The notes below the pieces were generated by a model, which was given only the letters and a program-made list of their open reading frames with translations, was not told the DNA's origin and did not search any database. Shown piece by piece: positions 23,776 to 32,980 of a stretch of 40,892 nucleotides of DNA. A program made the translations under genes and the position numbers. The DNA is from Akkermansiaceae bacterium (lineage in GTDB: Bacteria; Verrucomicrobiota; Verrucomicrobiia; Verrucomicrobiales; Akkermansiaceae): the NCBI GenBank assembly GCA_025457665.1, contig JALOTY010000030.1:1-40892 (forward strand). Direction: 5' to 3'. The first letter of the stretch is position 1. The number at the start of each line of letters is the position of its first letter.

Positions 23776-25770
23776 CTAGAATGACGACGACAGGTCGAGC
23801 AGATCGGTGAATTCGCGGGTCATGATGGCGGTGACTTCGGCCTCGGATTTCAGACCGGCGGGGGTGAGCTGGAAAAGGGTATCGCGGGGGATCCAGTGCC
23901 GTTCTTCGTATTCGAACCAAGGCAGGAGTGGGGCGAGGGCAGCCATGCCGGCGAGCCAGGCGGGACGCATGACTTTTCCGAGGGCCGCGCGACGCCAGCG
24001 GGCCCCCTCGCGGTCACCGCTGGAGCGGCGGAAAAGGAAAAAGCCGAGGATCAGGGCGGCCGCGAAAAAGACCAGCGCCAGACCGGCGAGGACGAGACTG
24101 GCTGGGGAAATCGGCAGGGCGGCGGCAGCCGTGAAAAGTCCCAGCCAGGGCAGGAGGAGCATGGCCACAAGAACCCGCGGCCGGGGAGCAAAGCCGATCA
24201 CCCTGGCACTGCGGCCAAGACGCCATGCGGCCACGGCGAGAGGGCTGACGCAGAGCAGGACGAAGAGGCCGATCGTTTGGCTGATAGGCCCGATGAACGC
24301 GCTGCGCCATGGGTTGATGTCCAGCCTGCCCCAGGGGGTGAAACTGCGAAAAGCCCACCAAGCGAGGAGAGGAAGAAACACGCCGAAGAGAACCACCAAG
24401 CCGAAGTCCGCCCGCGTCCATGGCAGGCTGTTTCCCGCCAAGATCCGTCGCGTGCGCGAGCCGCAGAGACGGATCAGCACCGCCATGCCTAACAGCAGCC
24501 ACACGGCGAGCGATGCAAGGCGCGAGAGGATGGCATGATCGACACGGCAGCCGGGCTCAAGATCGGCTGCCGTGCAGGAAAGCCTGGTGCCTGAGGTACG
24601 TTCCAGAGAGGGGAGGTGCAAGCTCGCGAGCATGCTGCCGTGACGGAGAAGAAGCTCGGAAAGCCCCGTGTTGTCCAGCCGATCGCGGCGTTCCTGGGAC
24701 AGGTTTCGCACCGCCTTTTCGCGTTTCTGCCATTTCTCCGCATCCATCCGCATCGCGGCGCTGGCATCGCGGAGGTGGGCCAGGGAGATTCGTGCGTATT
24801 GCATGAGGATGAGATTTTCGATCAAGCCCGGGGCATCGTTGAGCTGATGACTCATGACTTTTTCCCATGAATCCAGAAGCCGGCGAAGAGCTTCTGCATC
24901 GTTTTCAGCAACGCAGCGCTGAGCCTCTGCGGCGACCAAGCCGGCGAAGGGGAAGAGATTCCAATCCCACTTTTGGGTGCTGGAAAGAACGATGGCCTGA
25001 ATCTGGTCGATGGAGGTTTTTGCCGGGCCGAGTTTCGCGACTCTGCTGGCAAGAAGCTCGTTCTGCCGGGTGCTGATGAATGAGGACGCGGCGGCTTCAT
25101 GAAAGAGTTCGATACGACGATGCAGTTCAGCGGCATCGAGCAAGGTCACCGCTTGGGCGATGCCGGCTTCCCGATCACGACGCGGGATCTCGTCGAGTTC
25201 TGCGACACGTTTCGAATCCCGCATGGCTTCGCGCAGGGCGAACCAACCGTTATCGGGATCGACTTTCCTGCCGATTTCCCGGATATCCTCGATGAAGGCC
25301 CTGGAAGTTTCTTCCTCGGTTACAAGAATACGGTGGATCATCAGAGCTGGCTGATCCGGATGATTTTCCCAAACCGGACGCCAGCGATCGACCTCCGATT
25401 TCATGGTGACATCTCCGAAGCACCACAGCCGGTCTTCATCGCTCATCGGTGTGGACCAGGCATTGCCGATTTTTGGGGTCATGCCGACGGGGACGAGGCT
25501 GAATTTGGCAAGGTAGGCACTGAGCCCGGGTGACAAGAGCCGTAGGCCCATGGACGAGGAGAGGAGGAAAACGAGAACCAGCCCGAGGTGCCATAGGGCC
25601 TTGGAGGGACGCTTCTTCAGAATGCGGGAGGCTGTGGCGAGTTCCTCATGACGGATGTCCTCGGGCAGCAGGTTTTCCAGCGAGGATCGCAGGTGAAGTG
25701 CCTGCTCGGCATCTGCCCCGGAGCGGGCCACGGCGGCATCGAGATAGCTTTCCCGGGGGTCATCCTGCAT
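23776..25770 (-). CDS. multi-pass membrane protein of unknown function
   Basis: 664 residues from the ATG at 25770; an upstream TTG would add four residues. There is one membrane helix at about 59-79 after a charged N-terminal tail, then about 340 residues of soluble, mostly helical sequence (E-L-H-R-R-I-E-L-F-H-E-A-A, S-L-E-R-T-S-G), then six helices from about 420 to 625 and a short acidic tail with L-L-D-L-S-S-S-F. No catalytic motif was recognised. It precedes the prepilin gene on the same strand with 170 bases between, and diverges from the ClpP-like gene. It could belong to the prepilin unit, but spacing argues for its own transcript. Confidence 0.72.
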   Translation of the reverse strand: MQDDPRESYLDAAVARSGADAEQALHLRSSLENLLPEDIRHEELATASRILKKRPSKALWHLGLVLVFLLSSSMGLRLLSPGLSAYLAKFSLVPVGMTPKIGNAWSTPMSDEDRLWCFGDVTMKSEVDRWRPVWENHPDQPALMIHRILVTEEETSRAFIEDIREIGRKVDPDNGWFALREAMRDSKRVAELDEIPRRDREAGIAQAVTLLDAAELHRRIELFHEAAASSFISTRQNELLASRVAKLGPAKTSIDQIQAIVLSSTQKWDWNLFPFAGLVAAEAQRCVAENDAEALRRLLDSWEKVMSHQLNDAPGLIENLILMQYARISLAHLRDASAAMRMDAEKWQKREKAVRNLSQERRDRLDNTGLSELLLRHGSMLASLHLPSLERTSGTRLSCTAADLEPGCRVDHAILSRLASLAVWLLLGMAVLIRLCGSRTRRILAGNSLPWTRADFGLVVLFGVFLPLLAWWAFRSFTPWGRLDINPWRSAFIGPISQTIGLFVLLCVSPLAVAAWRLGRSARVIGFAPRPRVLVAMLLLPWLGLFTAAAALPISPASLVLAGLALVFFAAALILGFFLFRRSSGDREGARWRRAALGKVMRPAWLAGMAALAPLLPWFEYEERHWIPRDTLFQLTPAGLKSEAEVTAIMTREFTDLLDLSSSF

Positions 25771-25862
25771 GGGGTGGAGCAAAGCGTGAAAGAGACCGGC
25801 GGGGCAATGAGAAAGCGGCCGGCGGGAGAGGGGGATTGACGATCGATGGGGAAACGCGTGGC

Positions 25863-26537
25863 ATGGCCGGGATGAACCGAAAAATCCTTGCCGCCCTCGT
25901 CGCCGTGCCTCTTTCCGCCACGGCCCTGCATGCCCTGTTAGATAATGTCGATCATACGACCGTGGAGCCCGACTATGAGGAAATGTGGGATCTGCTGGCG
26001 GATTCCGGCAATCAGGTGCCGCATGTTTCCAATGACGACGCGCTGATCCGCAGCCGGACCATCGTTCTGGCGCGGGATGTGAATGCGAATTCCGCGCATC
26101 ATCTCATCACTGCCCTGCTGCGGCTGGACCGCGAGGCTCCGGGGAAGCCGATCGATCTCTACCTGCGCACGAATGGCGGGTGGAACGATGATCTTTTTGC
26201 CATCATCAGCGTCATCGAGTCCTTGAAATCCCCGGTGAACACGATTGCGACCGGATCCACCTATTCGGCGGGAGCGACCATCCTGGCTTCCGGCACAGGG
26301 GTGAGGCGGGCGCTGCCGAACACGCTGATCATGGTGCATGACAACCTGGAGGTCGATGCCGAGCCAGGCAGCTTTGATCGGCTCGATGCGGATCGCGGTG
26401 TGGCTTTCTGGAAACGCCGTGCGAAATTGCCGAAGAGCTGGTTCACCGAATCCGGAGATGAGTCGCGGTATCTCACCGCGGAGCAGGCGCTGGAGTATGG
26501 AATCATTGATGAAATCGTCGAACCCCTCGAACGCTGA
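25863..26537 (+). CDS. exported ClpP-like serine protease
   Basis: 224 residues. Residues 4-24 make a signal peptide or anchor (M-N-R-K-I-L-A-A-L-V-A-V-P-L-S-A-T-A-L); the second ATG at 25872 is an equally good start. The ClpP fold is clear: R-T-I-V-L at 65-69, I-D-L-Y-L-R-T-N-G-G at 97-106, nucleophile Ser135 in T-Y-S-A-G-A, His159 in L-I-M-V-H-D-N, and Y-L-T-A-E-Q-A-L-E-Y-G-I-I-D-E-I near 203-218. True ClpP lacks a signal peptide, so this is an exported relative acting without a Clp ATPase, unless the N-terminus is cytoplasmic and membrane-anchored. It is linked to a zinc-ribbon gene 5 bases downstream. Confidence 0.87.
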   Translation: MAGMNRKILAALVAVPLSATALHALLDNVDHTTVEPDYEEMWDLLADSGNQVPHVSNDDALIRSRTIVLARDVNANSAHHLITALLRLDREAPGKPIDLYLRTNGGWNDDLFAIISVIESLKSPVNTIATGSTYSAGATILASGTGVRRALPNTLIMVHDNLEVDAEPGSFDRLDADRGVAFWKRRAKLPKSWFTESGDESRYLTAEQALEYGIIDEIVEPLER

Positions 26538-26542
26538 GAGTC

Positions 26543-26908
26543 ATGTGGAAATGCCATCTTTGTGATGCGGTCGTGGAGGATGATACCTGGGAAGTCTGTT
26601 GGCAGTGCTCGGCACCGCGCACGGCCGATGCCCGGGTCGCAGCGCAGGAGAGGGAAGTTTTGGAAGAGCGGAAGAGCCGTTTCATGCGCTGCCTGCGCTG
26701 TGAGGGAGCCATGGTTCACGGGGGAAGGCGCGAGTTTCATGAGGGGACCCGGCTTGGTGCGCTGGGCGATCTGGCGGAGCTGCTCGTTTCCAAGGAAGCC
26801 CTCGATCTCTGGTATTGTGGCACCTGCGGCAAGGTGGAGTTCTACATGCCGGACATCGGCACCGCCCTGCGGCCGGAAGCGCCGATGGAAGGTGGGGAAG
26901 TACGATGA
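26543..26908 (+). CDS. double zinc-ribbon protein
   Basis: 121 residues with four C-x2-C pairs: Cys4/Cys7, Cys19/Cys22, Cys50/Cys53 and Cys92/Cys95. The first two make a compact ribbon (W-K-C-H-L-C ... C-W-Q-C), the second two a wider one split by a helical segment (L-G-A-L-G-D-L-A-E-L-L). No enzymatic motif is seen. It starts 5 bases after the ClpP-like stop, so the two are co-translated and perhaps work together, but one protein appears cytoplasmic and the other exported. Function is unknown. Confidence 0.8.
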   Translation: MWKCHLCDAVVEDDTWEVCWQCSAPRTADARVAAQEREVLEERKSRFMRCLRCEGAMVHGGRREFHEGTRLGALGDLAELLVSKEALDLWYCGTCGKVEFYMPDIGTALRPEAPMEGGEVR

Positions 26909-26926
26909 ATCTCGTAAATGTCTTCC

Positions 26927-29900
26927 TTATGGTGTGGCCAGGGCGCGGAGGAATTCGCGGCCATCCACCGGAGCGGGCGTGAAGCTGACGGTGACCAGAA
27001 GATAGGACGCGAGCGAGGGATGCGGGGCGGTCTGCACCGTGGGGGTGAAGGCCGACCATGCCGCGAGCGTGGTGGAGCGCTGCAGGGTGAGATCGATGGC
27101 CGGGTCATCGCGCAGGGCGAAGGTCCAGGTGCCTGTGCTGCCTTGGCGAACGAGTGTGGCGGCGGGCGGGGCATCGATGACGCCGGGATTTCCCCCGAAG
27201 GCGTATTCGGTGAAATTGTCGCGCCCGTCGAGGTCGGGATCGGCATCGGTGAGCGCGTCGTTCCCACTCAGCGAAAAAGATGCGGCCCAGCTTTCATACG
27301 GAGTCGGGGCGACCTGATAGGGCGAGAAATCCTGGGTGAGCGGTGCGCCGATGTCGGGTTGCCAACTGTTAGGCAGGCCGAAGGTGGAGCCGGAGGAGGC
27401 ATCGTCGTAAACCGAAACTCCGGAAACGGTGAGCGGGCTGACGGTGGGGAGCGGGTGGGCTTCGAGTTCCAGGATCTCGGTATCGGAAACGCCGGAACCG
27501 GGGCCGATGCCTTCGCCTGCCGGGCCGAAGACCCGCTGGCCTGCGGGGTTCTTGAGGATGAACTGGGTGTTGCTTTGGCTGATGCGGAGGTTTTCCACGA
27601 TGCCGCCGTTGATCGTGTAACCGTTCACGGCGGGGCTGGTCTGGACGAGCAGGGTGGCATCGCCGATCCAGACATTCGTCCAGGCATCGCCCACCGTGCT
27701 CAGCCGGTTGCGGAGCAGGACGCCGGTATCGAGCCCGCCATTGGCACTGTTCCGCTCGGTGAAGGTCAGAAGCGTGCCTGCGGGGACCGACTCCCAGGTG
27801 GAGCTGTTAGAAAAGACGATGGTATTGGATTTGAGGAATTCACCTTGGTTGGAAGTGCCGATTTCGACGGACCACCCGCGGAGATCGAGGGTGGAGGCGC
27901 TGCCATTTCCGGTGACGACGAGTTCGAACCATCGTCCGCCATTTCCCTGCACCCGGCCGAAGTGGGAATCGGTCGCGGCGGGGGCGCCATCGATATCGTT
28001 CGCGAGGTTTCCGCCATTGAGGAATTCGTTGGGGGCGACGGCGTTGAATTCGTTCAGGATGATGGGTGAGGGAGTGTTGAAGACATTGAGGACAAAGGCC
28101 TGCGGGGTGGTGTTGGCGACACTTTGACCATCGTTGGCGGTGAGCTGGATGGTGTATTCCCCGGCATCGGCGAGGGTGAGCGCGCGGTTGGTGGCGAGCG
28201 TGGCGGTGCCGGATGAGCCGGGAGTGAAGGTGAGGAATGACGGCAGGGTGCCGGCGCTGACGGTCACGGCGTGGCCATTGGGATCGGAGGTGGTGATGTT
28301 GTAGCTGAAGGAGGTGGTGATCTGTCTCGTGGGTGGAGAGGAAGTGAACTGCGGTGGCGCATTGGTGGTGGCGAAGGCGGCGAAGGATTGCTGGCTGATC
28401 CCGCCGGAGCCCCAGCGGTTGCGGGAGCCGAAGGTGGAAAAAGTGGAGGCATCGTTCTGAGCGCCCGATATGGGATTGAAATTGATCGTCGGGTTCGCCT
28501 GGGCGCGGAGGATTTCAGTACTACTCACACCGTAGATCGAATCGAGAGTGAAGTTTCCATCGCTATCGAAGGCCGCGACGCTTTCCCCGGCAGGGCCGGA
28601 GATGCGGGTTCCGGAGGCATTGTGGATGCTGAAGACCGTGTCGTCCGAGCCGATGCCGAGAGTGCCGGGGATGGTGGATGCCGACTGGGAGATGAAGACG
28701 GGGTCGGCGGCGTGGATGTTGGTCCAAACGAAACCACCGCCGAGCGTGTGCAGGGCGCTGGTGCGGTGGATGTGGGTATCGAGCCCGCCACCGACGGTAT
28801 CTTCCAGCGTGAAGGTGAGGATGGTGCCGCTGCGGACATTCGACCAATACGGGTGCTGGCTGAGGACGAGGGTGGAGGAGGCATTGGCGGAATCGATTTC
28901 GATCCTCCAGCCGCGCATGTCGGTGAGGCTGTTGGCACTGCCATTTCCGACGACGACGAATTCCACCCATTCGCCGCCGTTGCCGAGGACGCGGCCGAAG
29001 TGGGAGTCGGTGGGGCCGGGAGAGACGCCATCGGCATCGGCCGTGGCGCTGCCACCACGCAGGAAGTTGGTGGAGGAGACGCCATTGTATTCGTTGAGAA
29101 GGATGGGCGCGGTGCTGGGGACGGTGATGAGGGTGAAGGTCTGCTCGGAGGCGGCGGGAGTGGCGAAATTGTCAGCGGCGCGGACGGTGAAGGTGAACTC
29201 GCCGGCGGTGGTGGGCGTAGTGCCGGTGAGGCGGAGGCGGCCGGCGCCATCGCTGCTCAGGGTGAGCCAGGCAGGCTTGGAAAGGACGGTGAGGGTGAGG
29301 GATTGCCCGGCATCGGGATCCGTGGCGATGACACGGAAGCCGGAGTTGGTAAGCGCGGTCCCAGCGGTCCAGTAGGTGGTGGTGGGCAGCGCGAAGGTGG
29401 GCGTGGAATTTGATCCGGCGATGCCGATGAGCCCGGGTGAACCGATGCCGGTATTCGGCGCAGCGGCGGTGGAGGAGCTGAAGTTTCCTCCCGTGGCGAA
29501 GGTGTAGCGTGGGCTGACGCTGCCGAAGTTCGGATCGAAGATGAGGGACTGCGCGGCATTCGAGCCACCGGCCGAAAGTCCGGCATGCCCACCGAGGGCG
29601 GCCAGCCCGTTGCTGCGGGTGAAACCGCTGGCGGCGTAGGAAAAGGTCAGAACCTGGACATTGGAGGCATTGTAGAGGGAGATCCGGTCGTTTTGCCCGA
29701 GCCCGGGACCGCCGGTGAATACCTGAACGCTGGAGGCGAGGTTCCAGGCGGTGCGGAAGTCCGTGGCACTGATGGTGGAGGAAAAAATGATCGATTCCCC
29801 GGCGGCGATGCTTGCCCCGGCCGGGAGGGTGAAGGTTTCGAGAGCGGTGGGGACGTTGAGGCTGTCGTTCCACTTGTAGCCGGCGAGGCTGACGGCGCTG

Positions 29901-30025
29901 GTGCCGAAATTCGTGAGTTCCCAGAAGTCGCCCGGGGTGCCGTTCGAATTGATTTCGGTGACGAGCAACTGCGCCGAAAGCGGCGGGGCAACGGCGAGGG
30001 CGAGGGCAAGAAAGGCGCGAATCAT
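26927..30025 (-). CDS. large secreted protein with lamin-tail domains and Ig-like repeats
   Basis: 1032 residues, with a signal peptide at 1-18 (M-I-R-A-F-L-A-L-A-L-A-V-A-P-P-L-S-A). Residues 20-130 are a lamin-tail domain (V-T-E-I-N-S-N-G-T-P-G-D-F-W-E-L). Two further lamin-tail units near 315 and 640 are an internal duplication, sharing L-N-E-Y/F-N, D-S-H-F-G-R-V and G-N-G-G-x-W. Cadherin/He-PIG-like Ig repeats (I-T-T-S-D-P-N-G-H-A-V-T-V) lie between them. The end has D-A-D-P-D-L-D-G-R-D-N-F-T-E-Y-A-F-G, the same module type as in the protein at 1299-3662. The start is chosen at the ATG that gives the signal peptide. Likely a surface or matrix protein. Confidence 0.88.
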   Translation of the reverse strand: MIRAFLALALAVAPPLSAQLLVTEINSNGTPGDFWELTNFGTSAVSLAGYKWNDSLNVPTALETFTLPAGASIAAGESIIFSSTISATDFRTAWNLASSVQVFTGGPGLGQNDRISLYNASNVQVLTFSYAASGFTRSNGLAALGGHAGLSAGGSNAAQSLIFDPNFGSVSPRYTFATGGNFSSSTAAAPNTGIGSPGLIGIAGSNSTPTFALPTTTYWTAGTALTNSGFRVIATDPDAGQSLTLTVLSKPAWLTLSSDGAGRLRLTGTTPTTAGEFTFTVRAADNFATPAASEQTFTLITVPSTAPILLNEYNGVSSTNFLRGGSATADADGVSPGPTDSHFGRVLGNGGEWVEFVVVGNGSANSLTDMRGWRIEIDSANASSTLVLSQHPYWSNVRSGTILTFTLEDTVGGGLDTHIHRTSALHTLGGGFVWTNIHAADPVFISQSASTIPGTLGIGSDDTVFSIHNASGTRISGPAGESVAAFDSDGNFTLDSIYGVSSTEILRAQANPTINFNPISGAQNDASTFSTFGSRNRWGSGGISQQSFAAFATTNAPPQFTSSPPTRQITTSFSYNITTSDPNGHAVTVSAGTLPSFLTFTPGSSGTATLATNRALTLADAGEYTIQLTANDGQSVANTTPQAFVLNVFNTPSPIILNEFNAVAPNEFLNGGNLANDIDGAPAATDSHFGRVQGNGGRWFELVVTGNGSASTLDLRGWSVEIGTSNQGEFLKSNTIVFSNSSTWESVPAGTLLTFTERNSANGGLDTGVLLRNRLSTVGDAWTNVWIGDATLLVQTSPAVNGYTINGGIVENLRISQSNTQFILKNPAGQRVFGPAGEGIGPGSGVSDTEILELEAHPLPTVSPLTVSGVSVYDDASSGSTFGLPNSWQPDIGAPLTQDFSPYQVAPTPYESWAASFSLSGNDALTDADPDLDGRDNFTEYAFGGNPGVIDAPPAATLVRQGSTGTWTFALRDDPAIDLTLQRSTTLAAWSAFTPTVQTAPHPSLASYLLVTVSFTPAPVDGREFLRALATP

Positions 30026-30112
30026 GGGAGGGGTGACCATACCGTCACTTTTTCCCGAAGATCCACGAGGAAAGAAATCCGTCGAGCCTCATCTGCCGGA
30101 GGGATTTCCCGG

Positions 30113-32827
30113 TCAGGTCTGCGGATTTTCAGCAAGCCATGGAGCGATGGCCTCGGCATGGCGGGCGTGGAAGAGGGTGATATGGGTGCCGGGAAGGAGG
30201 TGGGCGCGGACTTTGCCGCTGCAATGTGCCTGCCAGCTGGCGGCATGGGCATCGATACCATCGCCCCGTTTGCGCGCGGAGGGGTAGAAGAAATCGATAT
30301 CGCAAGCGACCTGTCCCGGGCAGTGCGCCTGCATGCAGCGCATGAAGCTGGGAAGGGAAAAGAGGGCATCGTACCAGGTATGGTGGCAGTCGAATGCCTC
30401 GGGATCGGCGGCGAGGGCATCGGTGATGTCGGAATCGACCTGATTTTTCCTCCAGAATCTTTCGCGGATCCGACGTCGCCATCCGGCGAGGGTGCTGCCG
30501 TTTTCCTCCTTCCAGCCACGGCGCAGGCTGGCGGAAACCATGAGGTGCATGGCATGGGAGATGCCCCCACCGGACTCGACCAGGCACTCGATGAAGGTGC
30601 TGGCCTGGCCGAGAAACCCACGGATGCCTCCGAGGCCATTGGACATCTCGGTATCGGAATCGAAGATGAGGAGCTGCGCGACGGATTCGCCGGAGCTTTC
30701 GAGCTGGCGGGCGATTTCGAAGGCGAGGAAGCCTCCGAAAGACCAGCCGCCGAGGTGATAGGGGCCGCGGGGCTGGAGGCGGCGGATTTCCGAGATGAAA
30801 TCCGCCGCGAGGGTCGCCAGGGGAGGCAGGTCCTTGGTGAGTCCGCGCTGTCCATGGATCTGCAGACCATAGACCGGCCGGGGCGGGGAAATGCGGCGGG
30901 CGGCAGGCAGATAGGGCACCGCGCTGCCACCGCCGGTTCCTAACAGAAATAGCGGACTCCCGGAATCGCTGCGACGCAGGGGAATGACGGTGAGGCGGGT
31001 GCGGTCCGGGTAGCACTTGATTTCACCCGAGCCGGCGATGAGAGGATCATCAAGCAGACTGGCGATGGCCCGGGGTGTTCCGGCACCGAGCAGCGAGGCG
31101 AAGCCGACCCGCGCGCCTGTTTCCCTGCGGATCGCCACCGTCAGGCGCATCAGGGCCAGTGAGTCCGCACCGAGGGCGAAGAGGTCGTCCTCCGGGCCGA
31201 CTGTTTTGCCTAACAGGCGGCTGGCGATGGCAGCGATTTTGGCCGTCGGATCCTCGGGAAGATTTCCGTTAGAAAAAATGTTAGATCCATCTCCTTCGTG
31301 CTTCGGGAGCATGTCGCGCAGGGCGAGGCGATCGGTCTTGCCGTTTGGCAGCAAGGGCAGGGATGGGAGCGCCACGAGTTTCGTGGGCAGCATGGCGGAG
31401 GGAAGTCGCGTGGCGAGGTGGGCCCGCATTTCCGGCAACAGGGCGTCTGCCTCCCGACCGGGGCGCGCGGGAATCACAAAGGCGACCAGCTCCGCGGGCC
31501 GATCGCCGGGTGTGTCCGCAATCACTGCCGCGGCTTGAGCCGACGGCCATTCGGCGAGGTGGGCTTCGATGTCCGGAAGCTCGACGCGGTTGCCGTGGAT
31601 TTTCACCTGGAAATCGCGGCGTCCGAGGTGGATGAGATGGCCGTCTTCACGGATCATGCCCAGATCGCCGCTGCGATAACGGCGGCGACCGTCGGGCGAG
31701 GTATGGAAACGTTCTGCGGTGAGAGCCGGCTGGCGGAAATATCCGGGGGAAAGGAAATCGGAAACGATGGCGATTTCCCCGCTCGCTCCCGCGGGAAGGG
31801 CTTTGCCGTTTTCGCCGAGGATCTCGATGTCGTATCCGTCCACGGGGTATCCGCAAGGGATTCGGGCGTCGGGGAGGGGGGTGTCGGGATGAATGAAGAA
31901 CTGCCTGGCACCGCCGAATTCCGTGGCACCGAGGCCGCAGGAAATCACGGCCGGGCAGCCGGATTTTTCGCGGAAGGCATGGATTTCGGCACGGTGGACC
32001 GCCTCTCCGCCGATCTTGATGAGACGGAGGTCGGGAAATTGTTCGTTTTCGAGGGCTTCAACCCATTGGCGGAAGATCGTGGCCACACAGCACATCACGC
32101 TGATGCGTTGCTGGATGAGCCAGGCGGAGAGGGGCGCGAGGCCGAGTCGGTCCAGCGGGTAACGCAGGAGGGCCGCACCCGAGAGGAGGGCGTTGAAGAT
32201 ATCGCGGTTTCCCCCATAGACGCTGCAGGGGTAGAGCAGACTGGCGCGATCCCCGGGGCCCATGCCGAAGGTTTCGATGTGCCTGCGGGCGTTGTGAAGG
32301 ACCTGACGATGACTTTGCATCACGCCCTTGGGCCGACCGGTGGTTCCGGAGGTGTAGAGCAGAAAGGCGATCGCTGATCGCGCTTGCGGATCACCGGGAC
32401 CACGGGGGTGGAAATCATCGATCACCTCCACGCCCTCGCCAGCGGTCCGGCGCATCAATTCCGCATGGTGCGGTGAGGTCAGCAGCACTCGTGCGCCGGA
32501 GTCCTCGATCATGGCTCGATTCCGAGCCGCGGGATTGCGCGGATCCAGCGGGACGAAGCAACGCCCGACAGCCAGCACCCCGAGCAGAGCGGAAAGGTAA
32601 TCGGCTCCCTGATCGAAACCGAGGGCCACCGGTTCATCGGCAGGGCCTTGGGGCAGGGCGGCGGCGTGTTTCTCGGCTTCGGCCAGCAGGGCACCGTAAG
32701 TCAGTTTCCTCGCCGGATCGAGCACCGCCAGGGAATCCGGCTGGGAAAGGGCCATGGTGCGGAAGGCGGAAAACAGATCGTCCTCGTCCTCCCAAAGCTG
32801 CCTCGGTTTGGGCGGTAGGGCGTGCAT
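30113..32827 (-). CDS. free-standing A-T-TE nonribosomal synthetase
   Basis: 904 residues. Adenylation domain about 15-505: Y-T-S-G-T-T-G-R-P-K-G at 158-168, Y-R-S-G-D-L-G at 384-390, and N-G-K-T-D-R with Lys497. Carrier domain about 525-600: G-A-D-S-L with Ser556 for phosphopantetheine. Thioesterase about 620-900: G-W-S-F-G-G with Ser696 and a C-terminal H-I-T-L-F-H. No condensation, ketoreductase or oxidase domain is present. A-T-TE enzymes of this size include atromentin and terrequinone synthetases and bacterial RalA, which dimerise aryl pyruvates. The position equivalent to Asp235, which holds the alpha-amino group, appears to be Tyr204, which argues for a non-amino-acid substrate. The ATG at 32827 is used; earlier in-frame codons look non-coding. 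Confidence 0.88.
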   Translation of the reverse strand: MHALPPKPRQLWEDEDDLFSAFRTMALSQPDSLAVLDPARKLTYGALLAEAEKHAAALPQGPADEPVALGFDQGADYLSALLGVLAVGRCFVPLDPRNPAARNRAMIEDSGARVLLTSPHHAELMRRTAGEGVEVIDDFHPRGPGDPQARSAIAFLLYTSGTTGRPKGVMQSHRQVLHNARRHIETFGMGPGDRASLLYPCSVYGGNRDIFNALLSGAALLRYPLDRLGLAPLSAWLIQQRISVMCCVATIFRQWVEALENEQFPDLRLIKIGGEAVHRAEIHAFREKSGCPAVISCGLGATEFGGARQFFIHPDTPLPDARIPCGYPVDGYDIEILGENGKALPAGASGEIAIVSDFLSPGYFRQPALTAERFHTSPDGRRRYRSGDLGMIREDGHLIHLGRRDFQVKIHGNRVELPDIEAHLAEWPSAQAAAVIADTPGDRPAELVAFVIPARPGREADALLPEMRAHLATRLPSAMLPTKLVALPSLPLLPNGKTDRLALRDMLPKHEGDGSNIFSNGNLPEDPTAKIAAIASRLLGKTVGPEDDLFALGADSLALMRLTVAIRRETGARVGFASLLGAGTPRAIASLLDDPLIAGSGEIKCYPDRTRLTVIPLRRSDSGSPLFLLGTGGGSAVPYLPAARRISPPRPVYGLQIHGQRGLTKDLPPLATLAADFISEIRRLQPRGPYHLGGWSFGGFLAFEIARQLESSGESVAQLLIFDSDTEMSNGLGGIRGFLGQASTFIECLVESGGGISHAMHLMVSASLRRGWKEENGSTLAGWRRRIRERFWRKNQVDSDITDALAADPEAFDCHHTWYDALFSLPSFMRCMQAHCPGQVACDIDFFYPSARKRGDGIDAHAASWQAHCSGKVRAHLLPGTHITLFHARHAEAIAPWLAENPQT

Positions 32828-32980
32828 GCCCCATCGATTGAGACATGATGCCCTCGGCAGCAAGAAGGAGTGCGATAAAAATGAATCCATGAAGGCGCGA
32901 TCCCTCCGGATGACCGATTTCCTGACCGATGGGGGCAAGGGGCCTGTGCGGATCGGTCAAGACCCGCGTGGTATCTTCTG

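Noticed and set aside
28271..29413. 380-codon plus-strand frame, Gly/Glu/Asp rich
   Set aside because: It is the complement of the lamin-tail protein gene; composition is a shadow of its Ser/Thr/Pro codons.
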